Of a stretch of 5,094 nucleotides of DNA, positions 1 through 5,094 are shown piece after piece. Both the position numbers and the translations under genes were made by a program. The first letter of the stretch is position 1. Every line of letters begins with the position of its first letter. Source of the DNA: Cupriavidus sp. (GTDB taxonomy: Bacteria > Pseudomonadota > Gammaproteobacteria > Burkholderiales > Burkholderiaceae); contig JABFVP010000330.1 of the NCBI GenBank assembly GCA_013362725.1, positions 1-5,094 on the forward strand, in the 5' to 3' direction. The notes under the pieces are model-generated. The model was not told where the DNA came from and did no database searches. It saw only the letters and a program-made list of their open reading frames with translations.

Positions 1-1
1 G

Positions 2-39
2 CCCTCTCCCCCGCCCCTCTACCGCAGGCGGGAGAGGGG
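2..39 (-). terminator. GC-rich hairpin downstream of hutU (possible terminator or intergenic palindromic repeat)
   Basis: The arm CCCTCTCCC (2-10) pairs perfectly with GGGAGAGGG (30-38). Three more pairs (13-15 with 27-29) form after a two-base bulge. A second pairing is possible, because CCCCTCT (14-20) is complementary to AGAGGGG (33-39), so the two left arms compete for one right arm. The structure starts 29 bases past the hutU stop, which suits a transcription end. A T-tract on the hutU side would lie outside the window, so intrinsic termination cannot be confirmed. Palindromes of the CCCTCTCCCGC type are common scattered intergenic repeats in high-GC proteobacteria, so this may be a repeat-family copy rather than a dedicated terminator. 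Confidence 0.5.
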
Positions 40-67
40 AGACCACATCAGGTTTTGTGGCTTCTGC

Positions 68-1753
68 TCAGTCGCGCAGCATCGGCAGGTCCAGCCCCTG
101 CTCGCGCGCGCAGTCGACGGCGATCTGGTAGCCGGCGTCGGCGTGGCGCATCACGCCGGTGGCGGGGTCGTTGTGCAGCACGCGGGCGATGCGCGCGGCG
201 GCTTCATCGGTGCCGTCGCAGACGATCACCACGCCGGAATGCTGCGAGAAGCCCATGCCCACGCCGCCGCCGTGGTGCAGCGAGACCCAGGTGGCGCCGC
301 TGGCGGTGTTCAGCAGCGCGTTCAGCAGCGGCCAGTCCGACACGGCGTCGGAGCCGTCCTGCATGGCCTCGGTCTCGCGGTTGGGGCTGGCGACCGAGCC
401 CGAGTCCAGGTGGTCGCGGCCGATCACCACTGGGGCCGACAGCTCGCCGCTGCGCACCATCTCGTTGAACGCCAGGCCCAGTTTGGCGCGCAGGCCCAGG
501 CCAACCCAGCAGATCCGCGCCGGCAGGCCCTGGAAGCTGATGCGCTCGCGCGCCATGTCGAGCCAGCGGTGCAGGTGCGCGTCATCGGGGATCAGTTCCT
601 TGACCTTGGCGTCGGTCTTGTAGATGTCCTGCGGGTCGCCCGACAGCGCGGCCCAGCGGAACGGGCCGATGCCGCGGCAGAACAGCGGGCGGATATAGGC
701 GGGCACGAAGCCGGGGAAATCGAAGGCGTTGGCCACGCCTTCTTCCTTGGCCATCTGGCGGATGTTGTTGCCGTAGTCGAAGGTCGGCACGCCCAGCTTC
801 TGGAAATCCAGCATGGCCTGCACATGCGCGGCCATCGAAGCCTTGGCGGCCTTCACCACCACGGCGGGCTCGCGCTGCGCGCGCTCGCGATATTCGTCCC
901 AGCTCCAGCCGGCGGGCAGGTAGCCGTTGAGCGGGTCGTGCGCGCTGGTCTGGTCGGTGACCATGTCGGGGCGCACGCCGCGGCGCACCAGTTCGGGCAG
1001 CACTTCGGCGGCATTGGCGCACAGCGCGATCGAGATCGCCTTGCCTTGCGCGGTGTAGCGGTCGATGCGGGCGAGCGCGTCATCGAGGTCGGTGGCCTGC
1101 TCGTCGACATAGCGGGTCTTCAGGCGGAAGTCGATGCGGCTCTGCTGGCATTCGATATTGAGCGAGCAGGCGCCGGCCAGCGTCGCGGCCAGCGGCTGCG
1201 CGCCGCCCATGCCGCCCAGGCCCGCGGTCAGCACCCAGCGGCCCTTCAGGTCGCCCTGGTAGTGCTGGCGGCCGGCTTCGACGAAGGTCTCATACGTGCC
1301 CTGCACGATGCCCTGGCTGCCGATGTAGATCCAGCTGCCGGCGGTCATCTGGCCGTACATGGCCAGGCCCCTGGCGTCGAGCTCGTTGAAGTGTTCCCAG
1401 TTGGCCCAGTGGGGGACCAGGTTGGAGTTGGCGATCAGCACGCGGGGCGCGTCGCGGTGGGTCTGGAACACGCCAACCGGCTTGCCGGACTGGACCAGCA
1501 GGGTCTGGTCGTCTTCGAGGCGGGTCAGCGCCTCGACGATGCGGTCATAGCATTCCCAGTTGCGTGCGGCGCGGCCGATGCCGCCGTAGACCACCAGTTC
1601 CTTCGGGTTCTCCGCGACTTCGGGGTCGAGGTTGTTCATCAGCATGCGCAGCGGCGCTTCGGTCAGCCAGCTCTTGGCGGTCAACTGGGTGCCGCGCGCG
1701 GCGCGGATCTCGGTGTCGCGCAAGCGCGTGGAGGGTTTGGGGGTCTGGGTCAC
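68..1753 (-). CDS. hutU: urocanate hydratase (urocanase)
   Basis: This cytosolic enzyme carries out the second step of histidine breakdown. It adds water to urocanate to give 4-imidazolone-5-propionate, using tightly bound NAD+ as an electrophile. The 561-residue product has the usual family length. A glycine-rich NAD+-binding segment GLGGMGGAQ lies near residues 178-186. The urocanase signature [10 protein letters not shown] is at about 407-416, and its Cys415 corresponds to the essential Cys410 of the Pseudomonas putida enzyme. The stretches [31 protein letters not shown] and [15 protein letters not shown] are also typical. The GTG start at 1753 is chosen because AAGGAG (1760-1765) lies seven bases upstream. 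A TTG 16 codons further up has no ribosome-binding site. The gene is first after the HutC-type operator at 1822-1831, so urocanate-induced derepression is expected. No frameshift or missing key residue is seen. Confidence 0.97.
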   Translation of the reverse strand: MTQTPKPSTRLRDTEIRAARGTQLTAKSWLTEAPLRMLMNNLDPEVAENPKELVVYGGIGRAARNWECYDRIVEALTRLEDDQTLLVQSGKPVGVFQTHRDAPRVLIANSNLVPHWANWEHFNELDARGLAMYGQMTAGSWIYIGSQGIVQGTYETFVEAGRQHYQGDLKGRWVLTAGLGGMGGAQPLAATLAGACSLNIECQQSRIDFRLKTRYVDEQATDLDDALARIDRYTAQGKAISIALCANAAEVLPELVRRGVRPDMVTDQTSAHDPLNGYLPAGWSWDEYRERAQREPAVVVKAAKASMAAHVQAMLDFQKLGVPTFDYGNNIRQMAKEEGVANAFDFPGFVPAYIRPLFCRGIGPFRWAALSGDPQDIYKTDAKVKELIPDDAHLHRWLDMARERISFQGLPARICWVGLGLRAKLGLAFNEMVRSGELSAPVVIGRDHLDSGSVASPNRETEAMQDGSDAVSDWPLLNALLNTASGATWVSLHHGGGVGMGFSQHSGVVIVCDGTDEAAARIARVLHNDPATGVMRHADAGYQIAVDCAREQGLDLPMLRD

Positions 1754-1759
1754 GGGAAA

Positions 1760-1765
1760 CTCCTT
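1760..1765 (-). promoter_or_regulatory. hutU ribosome-binding site
   Basis: The minus strand reads AAGGAG, seven bases before the GTG at 1753. This is a near-ideal Shine-Dalgarno. It decides the start in favour of GTG over the in-frame TTG at 1801, which would add 16 residues unlike the family. Confidence 0.88.
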
Positions 1766-1811
1766 CGGTCTTGCAGGTCTGGGACGCGCGCTTTGGGTCA
1801 ACGCATAGGCA

Positions 1812-1831
1812 TGTATATTCCTGTATATACA
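1812..1831. promoter_or_regulatory. probable HutC operator in the hutU control region
   Basis: A perfect 10-bp palindrome, TGTATATACA, lies at 1822-1831. It fits the TGTA-N2-TACA dyad I recall for Pseudomonas HutC. A partial copy, TGTATATTCC, sits directly beside it at 1812-1821, so TGTATAT recurs with a 10-base period, about one helical turn. The site is in an AT-rich pocket about 60-80 bases upstream of the hutU start codon, where the hutU promoter must lie. I could not pick a convincing -35/-10 pair for hutU here. Binding by the HutC encoded at 3430-4152 is inferred from motif and context. Confidence 0.72.
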
Positions 1832-1874
1832 AGTTCATAGAAATCAGGGTATTCCCGGGGCTCAACGCTGTGCC

Positions 1875-1903
1875 TTGACTTTCATTTAACCAATAAGTTA
1901 AAT
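1875..1903 (+). promoter_or_regulatory. sigma-70-like promoter of the arsR-type gene
   Basis: TTGACT (1875-1880) matches five of six bases of the -35 consensus. TTAAAT (1898-1903) matches four of six bases of the -10 consensus. The spacer is exactly 17 bases. Transcription would start around 1909-1911, on or beside the ATG at 1910, which implies a leaderless or nearly leaderless message. The inverted repeat at 1882-1905 covers the spacer and -10, so a bound repressor would block polymerase. Confidence 0.6.
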
Positions 1904-1905
1904 GA
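1882..1905. promoter_or_regulatory. probable ArsR-family operator (9-bp inverted repeat)
   Basis: TCATTTAAC (1882-1890) and GTTAAATGA (1897-1905) are perfect reverse complements separated by six bases (CAATAA). The ATTTAAC-N6-GTTAAAT form fits operators bound by dimeric winged-helix ArsR-family repressors. The repeat overlaps the predicted spacer and -10 of the promoter for the adjacent regulator gene and ends five bases before its ATG. Autorepression of the regulator and its downstream partner is the simplest reading. The palindrome is seen directly and the identity of the binder is inferred. Confidence 0.72.
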
Positions 1906-1909
1906 GTCC

Positions 1910-2293
1910 ATGCCACATCCCATCGATCCGCTTACCACCGTCTTTGCCGCCCTGGCCGACCCCACCCGCCGCGCCATCCTTGCCCGGCTTGCGCAAGGGG
2001 ACGCGCCGGTCAGCGAGCTGGCGCGACCGTTTGCCATGTCGGCTCCGGCGATCTCCCGGCATCTGCGCGTGCTGGCCGATGCCGGACTGATCGAGCGCGA
2101 GGTCAGCGCGCGCTGGCGCATCTGCCACCTGCGCGCGGATCCGCTGCGGGACGCGCGCGACTGGCTGGAGGCCTATCGCCGCCATTGGGAAGGCAACCTG
2201 GACCGCCTCGTCGAATTTGTCGAGCGTACCCACGCCGCCGGTGTCGCCGCAGACACCGGTCATGCAACCAAGGACCAAGGGAACGAATCATGA
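1910..2293 (+). CDS. ArsR-family winged-helix transcriptional regulator
   Basis: The 127-residue protein is a small DNA-binding repressor of the ArsR/SmtB superfamily. The opening FAALADPTRRAILARLAQG (about residues 12-30) is the family hallmark. The helix-turn-helix follows, with PVSELARPFAMSAPAISRHLRVLADAGLIERE (about 33-64) and a recognition helix around SAPAISRHLRVL. The wing is RWRICHLRADPL. The ELCVCDL-type metal-binding cysteines of arsenic and cadmium sensors are absent, and the equivalent segment reads PVSELARPF. A metal sensor is therefore unlikely and the effector is unknown. The gene overlaps the next one by ATGA, as is common for ArsR regulators paired with SRPBCC (AHSA1-like) genes. 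It probably represses the pair through the inverted repeat at 1882-1905. No Shine-Dalgarno precedes the ATG, consistent with a leaderless message. Confidence 0.93.
   Translation: MPHPIDPLTTVFAALADPTRRAILARLAQGDAPVSELARPFAMSAPAISRHLRVLADAGLIEREVSARWRICHLRADPLRDARDWLEAYRRHWEGNLDRLVEFVERTHAAGVAADTGHATKDQGNES
2238..2259 (+). repeat. perfect 8-bp hairpin inside the 3' end of the arsR-type gene
   Basis: CCGGTGTC (2238-2245) and GACACCGG (2252-2259) are perfect reverse complements around a six-base loop. G2237 and T2260 could add a G-U wobble pair. The hairpin encodes part of the poorly conserved tail of the regulator. It ends 17 bases before the AAGGGA ribosome-binding site of the next gene. It could affect message stability or coupling between the two genes, but no T-tract follows, so it is not an intrinsic terminator. 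Confidence 0.5.
2277..2282 (+). promoter_or_regulatory. ribosome-binding site of the SRPBCC-GST gene
   Basis: AAGGGA ends seven bases before the ATG at 2290. It supports that start over upstream in-frame codons that would run inside the regulator gene. It lies within the arsR-type coding sequence, and with the ATGA overlap it suggests translational coupling. Confidence 0.7.
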
Positions 2294-3372
2294 CCGAAGC
2301 CGCTACCTTCCATCTGGAAATGACCCGCTTTATCCGCGCGCCGCGCGAGAAGGTGTTCGATGCGTTCACAGACCAGGCCGCGCTGGCCGCCTGGCATTGC
2401 CCGCGCGGCATGGGCGTGCTCGAGGCCAGCGCCGACGCCCGCGTGGGCGGCAAGTACCGCATCGTGATGGCCGGCCGCGACGGTTCCAGGCATGCCGTGC
2501 ACGGCGAGTACCAGGTGGTGTCCCGCGCCGACTTCCTCGCCTATACGTGGCAGGCCGAAGCCGGCCACATGCCGCCGGACCTCAAGACGCTGATCGAGAT
2601 CACGCTGACGGCGCAGGACGGCGGCACGCACCTGCACATGCGGCACAGCGGCTTCCCGGATACGTCATCGCGCGATGCGCACGCGACCGGCTGGCAGTCG
2701 GTGTACAACCGCCTGGTCGACTACCTGGACCCGGACGGCAGCGCCGCGACGGTGGTGGTGGTCGGCGATCCGCGCAGCAGCTATTGCCGCACGGTGCGCA
2801 TGGCGCTCGCGGAAAAGGGCGTGGCCTATACGCTCAAGCCGTTGCCGCCGCATGCGCCGGAAGTGCTCGCGCTCAATCCGTTCGGCCGCATCCCGGTGCT
2901 GTGCGACGGGCCGATCTCGTTCTACGAGACCCGCGCCATCCTTGGCTACATCGACGATGCCTTCGATGGGCCCGGCCTGCTGCCGCAGGGACGGCCTTCG
3001 GCGCAGGCGCGCGGCGAGCAGTGGATCAGCCTGATCAACGCCCATGCCTACGACGCGATGATCCGGCGCTACGTGCTGCAGTACATCTTCCCGAAGGGAC
3101 CAAACGGCCAGCCGGACCGCGCGGTGATCGACGCCGCGCTGCCGGAGATCGCCCGGCATCTCGAGGTGCTCGAGCAGGTGTACGGCGACCGCAACTACCT
3201 GGTTGGCGCGACGCTGTCGATGGCGGACCTGTTGCTGGCGCCGATCATCGCCTATGTGGGCATGTTCCCCGAGGGGGCAGCTTTGCTGGAAAAGTGCCCG
3301 AACGTGCGGCGCGCGCACGCGGCGATGCGCGAGCGGCCGAGCTTCGCAGCGACGCAGCCGGAACTTGGCTGA
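2290..3372 (+). CDS. fusion protein: SRPBCC (AHSA1-like) domain + glutathione S-transferase
   Basis: The 360-residue product joins two complete domains. Residues 1 to about 147 form an SRPBCC/AHSA1-type hydrophobic-pocket fold, with FIRAPREKVFDAFTD near 14-28, RVGGKYRIVM at 51-60 and the terminal helix GWQSVYNRLVDYL at 134-146. After a short linker (DPDGSAA), residues 154-360 form a glutathione S-transferase. Its thioredoxin-like half begins VVVVGDPRSSYCRTVR, with Ser163, Ser164 or Cys166 as candidate glutathione-activating residues. The NPFGRIPVL segment carries the cis-proline (Pro202), and YETRAI stands where ES-R-AI is usual. The helical half holds the LSMADLLL capping box (Ser310, Asp313). 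The ATG overlaps the regulator stop (ATGA) and has an AAGGGA site. The protein appears cytosolic, with no signal peptide or membrane segment. A role in glutathione-dependent handling of a hydrophobic compound under ArsR control is inference, and the substrate is unknown. Confidence 0.92.
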   Translation: MTEAATFHLEMTRFIRAPREKVFDAFTDQAALAAWHCPRGMGVLEASADARVGGKYRIVMAGRDGSRHAVHGEYQVVSRADFLAYTWQAEAGHMPPDLKTLIEITLTAQDGGTHLHMRHSGFPDTSSRDAHATGWQSVYNRLVDYLDPDGSAATVVVVGDPRSSYCRTVRMALAEKGVAYTLKPLPPHAPEVLALNPFGRIPVLCDGPISFYETRAILGYIDDAFDGPGLLPQGRPSAQARGEQWISLINAHAYDAMIRRYVLQYIFPKGPNGQPDRAVIDAALPEIARHLEVLEQVYGDRNYLVGATLSMADLLLAPIIAYVGMFPEGAALLEKCPNVRRAHAAMRERPSFAATQPELG

Positions 3373-3429
3373 GGCGCGGCGGCTGTCGTGGTGACGCCAA
3401 GGGTGGCCCGATGCGGGGCGCTGCAAGGC

Positions 3430-4152
3430 CTAGGACGTGAACCGGCCTTCCAGCCGATGCAGCGAACCCGGATGCACCAGCCGCACCGACGTCACCACGC
3501 GCCCGGCGCTCCAGGTACGGCGGCGGATCAGCAGGCACGGCTCGCCGCGCTCGATGGCGAGCAGCTCGCATTCTTCCGGCAGCGCCAGCACGGCCTCGAC
3601 CACGTGCTCGCCCTCGGTCAGCGGCGCGATGCGCGACAGGTACTGGTAAGGGGTTTCGCTGCTGAAGTCCTGCGCCAGGTAGTCCGGGGCGACCACGGCA
3701 TTGACATAGCGGTCTTCCAGCTGGATGGCGACGTCGTCCTCGTAGTGGACTATCACCGAATGGAACACGCGCGCGTCCAGCGCGACCTCCAGCGCCGCGG
3801 CCTGCGCCGGCCCGGCGCGCTCGGCTTCCAGGCTGACCACGCGGGCGCGATGGCGGTGCCCGCGCGCGGCGATGTCGTCGGCGATATTGTTGACCGCATA
3901 CAGCGCGGTGCGCCGCTTGGGCTCGGCGACGAAGGTGCCGACCCCCTGCAGCCGCACCAGCATGCCCTCGGCGGTCAGCTCGCGCAGCGCGCGGTGCACG
4001 GTCATGCGGCTGACGCCGAGCGCCTCGACCAGCTCGGTCTCGGACGGCACGCGGTGATGGGGCGGCCAGCTGCCGTCAGCAATCCGGCTGCTGATGTGCT
4101 GCTTGACGCGCGCATACAGCGGCGCCGGCATCGGGTCGGACACGAGCGACAA
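3430..4152 (-). CDS. hutC: histidine utilization repressor HutC (GntR family)
   Basis: HutC represses hut genes and releases DNA when it binds urocanate. The 240-residue protein has a GntR winged helix at about 10-78, with APLYARVKQHI, RVPSETELVEALGVSRMTVHRALREL and the wing LQGVGTFVAEPK. A UTRA ligand domain follows at about 90-235, with NNIADDIAARGHRHRA, EDRYVN, LTEGEHVVEAVLA, RRTWS and the ending HPGSLHRLEGRF. The sequence is very close to Pseudomonas HutC along its whole length, which separates it from other UTRA regulators. The TTG at 4152 is chosen because AAGGGG (4159-4164) lies six bases upstream and it leaves about ten residues before the first conserved helix, as in relatives. A GTG at 4143 and an ATG at 4131 are in-frame alternatives without good ribosome sites. 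The gene runs in the same direction as hutU but is separated from it by two opposite-strand genes. Its target is probably the site at 1812-1831. Confidence 0.95.
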   Translation of the reverse strand: MSLVSDPMPAPLYARVKQHISSRIADGSWPPHHRVPSETELVEALGVSRMTVHRALRELTAEGMLVRLQGVGTFVAEPKRRTALYAVNNIADDIAARGHRHRARVVSLEAERAGPAQAAALEVALDARVFHSVIVHYEDDVAIQLEDRYVNAVVAPDYLAQDFSSETPYQYLSRIAPLTEGEHVVEAVLALPEECELLAIERGEPCLLIRRRTWSAGRVVTSVRLVHPGSLHRLEGRFTS

Positions 4153-4158
4153 CGGGTT

Positions 4159-4164
4159 CCCCTT
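4159..4164 (-). promoter_or_regulatory. hutC ribosome-binding site (decides a TTG start)
   Basis: The minus strand reads AAGGGG, six bases before an in-frame TTG at 4152. The spacing is 15 bases to the GTG at 4143 and 27 to the ATG at 4131, both too far. TTG is therefore the better-supported start, although automated annotation may prefer the ATG. Confidence 0.5.
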
Positions 4165-4198
4165 GGTTTCGGCCAGGTGGCCACGCGGACAGGCGCCG

Positions 4199-4207
4199 AA
4201 TGTATCA
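4199..4207 (-). promoter_or_regulatory. possible extended -10 promoter of hutC, with a HutC-like half-site
   Basis: The minus strand reads TGATACATT, an extended -10 arrangement (TG, one base, then TACATT, four of six consensus bases). It lies 46 bases upstream of the proposed hutC start. No good -35 is seen 17 bases further up. The plus strand here holds TGTATC, half of the TGTA-N2-TACA dyad, so weak autoregulation by HutC is conceivable. This is a tentative call in the 83-base gap between the EAL gene and hutC. Confidence 0.28.
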
Positions 4208-4235
4208 CGGCCGCTGCGTGGACAGGCCAGCGGGG

Positions 4236-5094
4236 CTAGGATGCCTGCGCGTTGCGCTGTGCGTAGCCGGCCAGGAACACGTCCAGCGCCACCGGCCGCC
4301 CGATCGCATAGCCCTGCGCGTAATCGACGCCGATCGCGCGCAGCGCATCGAGGGTGCGTTCGTCCTCGACCCACTCCGCCACCGTGCGCACGCCCAGCCG
4401 GTGCCCGATGTCGTTGATCGAGCTGACGATCTCGCGGTCCACCGCGTTGTCGGCCAGCTGCCGGATAAAGCTGCCGTCGATCTTGAGGAAGTCCACCGGG
4501 AACTGCTTCAGGTAGGCGAACGACGACAGGCCCGAGCCGAAGTCGTCCAGCGACACGGTGCAGCCGGCGCGCCGCATCTCCGCCACCAGGCGGTTGGCCG
4601 CGGCCATGTTGTTGATCAGCGCGGTCTCGGTGATCTCCAGCCGGATGCGGCTGGCGGGCAGGGCGCTGGCTTCCAGTTCGGCATGCAGGAACGGCAGCAG
4701 GAAGGGCTCGCCCAGCGAGTTGGCCGACAGGTTGATCGACACCGACAGCCCCGGCACCGCCCCCAGCCGTTCGCCGTAGCCGCGCAGCACGTTGCGGATG
4801 ACCCAGCGGTCGACATGGCCCATCAGGTCGTAGCGCTCGGCGGCCGGAATGAAGGCACCCGGCAGGATCAGCTCGCCGTGCTCGTCGACCATGCGCACCA
4901 GGATCTCGATATGGCGATGGGCGCTGCCATCCTGATTGTGTTCCGGCTGCAGCGCGCGGATCTCCTGCGCGAACAGGCGGAAGCGGTTGGCCTCGAGCGC
5001 CGAGTGGATGCCGGCGGCCACTTCCAGCTCGCGATGGTGGCGGCGCGCGTCGCTCTCGTCGCGGCGGTACACCGAGACCCGGCTGCGGCCCGCC
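4236..5094 (-). CDS. GGDEF-EAL cyclic-di-GMP phosphodiesterase, C-terminal part (gene continues past the right edge)
   Basis: The frame is open to the window edge, so only the last 285 or so residues are seen. The first residues, GRSRVSVYRRDES, resemble the GRNRVxVY end of a GGDEF domain, so the full protein is probably a GGDEF-EAL composite. The EAL domain hydrolyses cyclic-di-GMP. Counting from the GTG at 5072, it shows the Q of LFAQEI (36), EILVR in the ExLxR place (56-60), NLSANSL (114-120), LEITE (145-149), LDDFGSGLSS (175-184), the lysine of FLKIDG (197), AEWVE (232-236) and QGYAIGRP (253-260). All recognised metal- and substrate-binding positions are kept, so phosphodiesterase activity is likely. 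Sensory or membrane domains would lie in the missing N-terminus. The GTG at 5072 is an internal valine, not the start. The gene lies 83 bases upstream of hutC on the same strand, with no evidence of a functional link. Confidence 0.93.
   Translation of the reverse strand, partial: AGRSRVSVYRRDESDARRHHRELEVAAGIHSALEANRFRLFAQEIRALQPEHNQDGSAHRHIEILVRMVDEHGELILPGAFIPAAERYDLMGHVDRWVIRNVLRGYGERLGAVPGLSVSINLSANSLGEPFLLPFLHAELEASALPASRIRLEITETALINNMAAANRLVAEMRRAGCTVSLDDFGSGLSSFAYLKQFPVDFLKIDGSFIRQLADNAVDREIVSSINDIGHRLGVRTVAEWVEDERTLDALRAIGVDYAQGYAIGRPVALDVFLAGYAQRNAQAS

Noticed and set aside
1754..1801. A longer N-terminus for hutU starting at the TTG at 1801
   Set aside because: No ribosome-binding site precedes it, and the added 16 residues are unlike the family. 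The GTG at 1753 has a near-perfect AAGGAG.
143..1840. Long plus-strand open frame (565 codons) opposite hutU
   Set aside because: It is antisense to a clearly identified urocanase. Its Ala/Gly/Val/His-rich translation with no recognisable domain is what GC-biased third positions produce on the opposite strand.
2185..2289. An upstream start for the SRPBCC-GST gene inside the arsR-type gene
   Set aside because: The extra 35 residues are Arg/Pro-rich shadow sequence. The ATG at 2290 has its own ribosome site and the typical ATGA overlap.
2665..3426. Minus-strand frame of 253 codons opposite the GST region
   Set aside because: It is an Arg/His-rich shadow of the GST coding strand with no supporting start or ribosome site.
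3373..3429. Possible bidirectional terminator between the convergent SRPBCC-GST and hutC genes
   Set aside because: Only a weak 4-bp stem (GCCC/GGGC) could be found and no T-tract, so it is not reported as a feature.
2217..3440. Plus-strand frame of 407 codons overlapping the SRPBCC-GST gene
   Set aside because: The translation is Arg/Pro/Ala-rich and domain-free. The alternative frame gives two intact recognised domains over the same bases.
3388..4239. Plus-strand open frame (283 codons) opposite hutC
   Set aside because: It is antisense to a full-length HutC. The low-complexity His/Gln/Gly-rich translation has no family features.
4153..4374. A longer N-terminus for HutC extending into the EAL gene
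   Set aside because: The extra residues are low-complexity Arg/Gly/Ala sequence that overlaps the real EAL coding region in another frame. HutC homologues begin shortly before APLYARVK.
1..5094. CRISPR arrays, tRNA or rRNA genes, insertion sequences
   Set aside because: No regularly spaced repeats, cloverleaf-type RNA signatures, transposase fragments or terminal inverted repeats were seen.

Overview
The window looks like chromosomal DNA from a high-GC betaproteobacterium of the Burkholderiales, most likely Cupriavidus/Ralstonia-like. This rests on strongly GC-biased third codon positions and on urocanase and HutC sequences of the proteobacterial type. The genus is inferred from protein style only, since no search was possible.

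Layout, low to high coordinates. Positions 1-67 hold a GC-rich hairpin downstream of hutU. hutU (urocanate hydratase, minus strand) has a GTG start at 1753 with a clear Shine-Dalgarno. The 156-base region 1754-1909 is a divergent control region. It holds a perfect TGTATATACA palindrome matching the known HutC operator pattern on the hutU side. On the other side are a sigma-70-like promoter and a 9-bp inverted repeat in front of an ArsR-family regulator gene (plus strand). That regulator overlaps by ATGA with a gene for an unusual two-domain protein: an AHSA1-type SRPBCC domain fused to a complete glutathione S-transferase. Convergent with it is hutC, the GntR-family urocanate-responsive repressor (minus strand). 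Upstream of hutC, on the same strand, is the 3' part of a gene for a GGDEF-EAL cyclic-di-GMP protein that runs off the right edge.

How it works together. HutC is expected to repress hutU through the 1822-1831 operator. It would release when urocanate, the substrate of HutU, builds up during histidine breakdown. The ArsR/SRPBCC-GST pair looks like a separate, self-regulated small-molecule response module lying between hutC and hutU on the opposite strand. The ArsR protein lacks the classic metal-sensing cysteine motif, so an organic ligand or another signal is more likely than a metal. No other hut genes (hutH, hutI, hutF, hutG, hutD) are seen inside the window. No stretch longer than 300 bases lacks a gene, and no RNA genes, insertion sequences or CRISPR arrays were seen.
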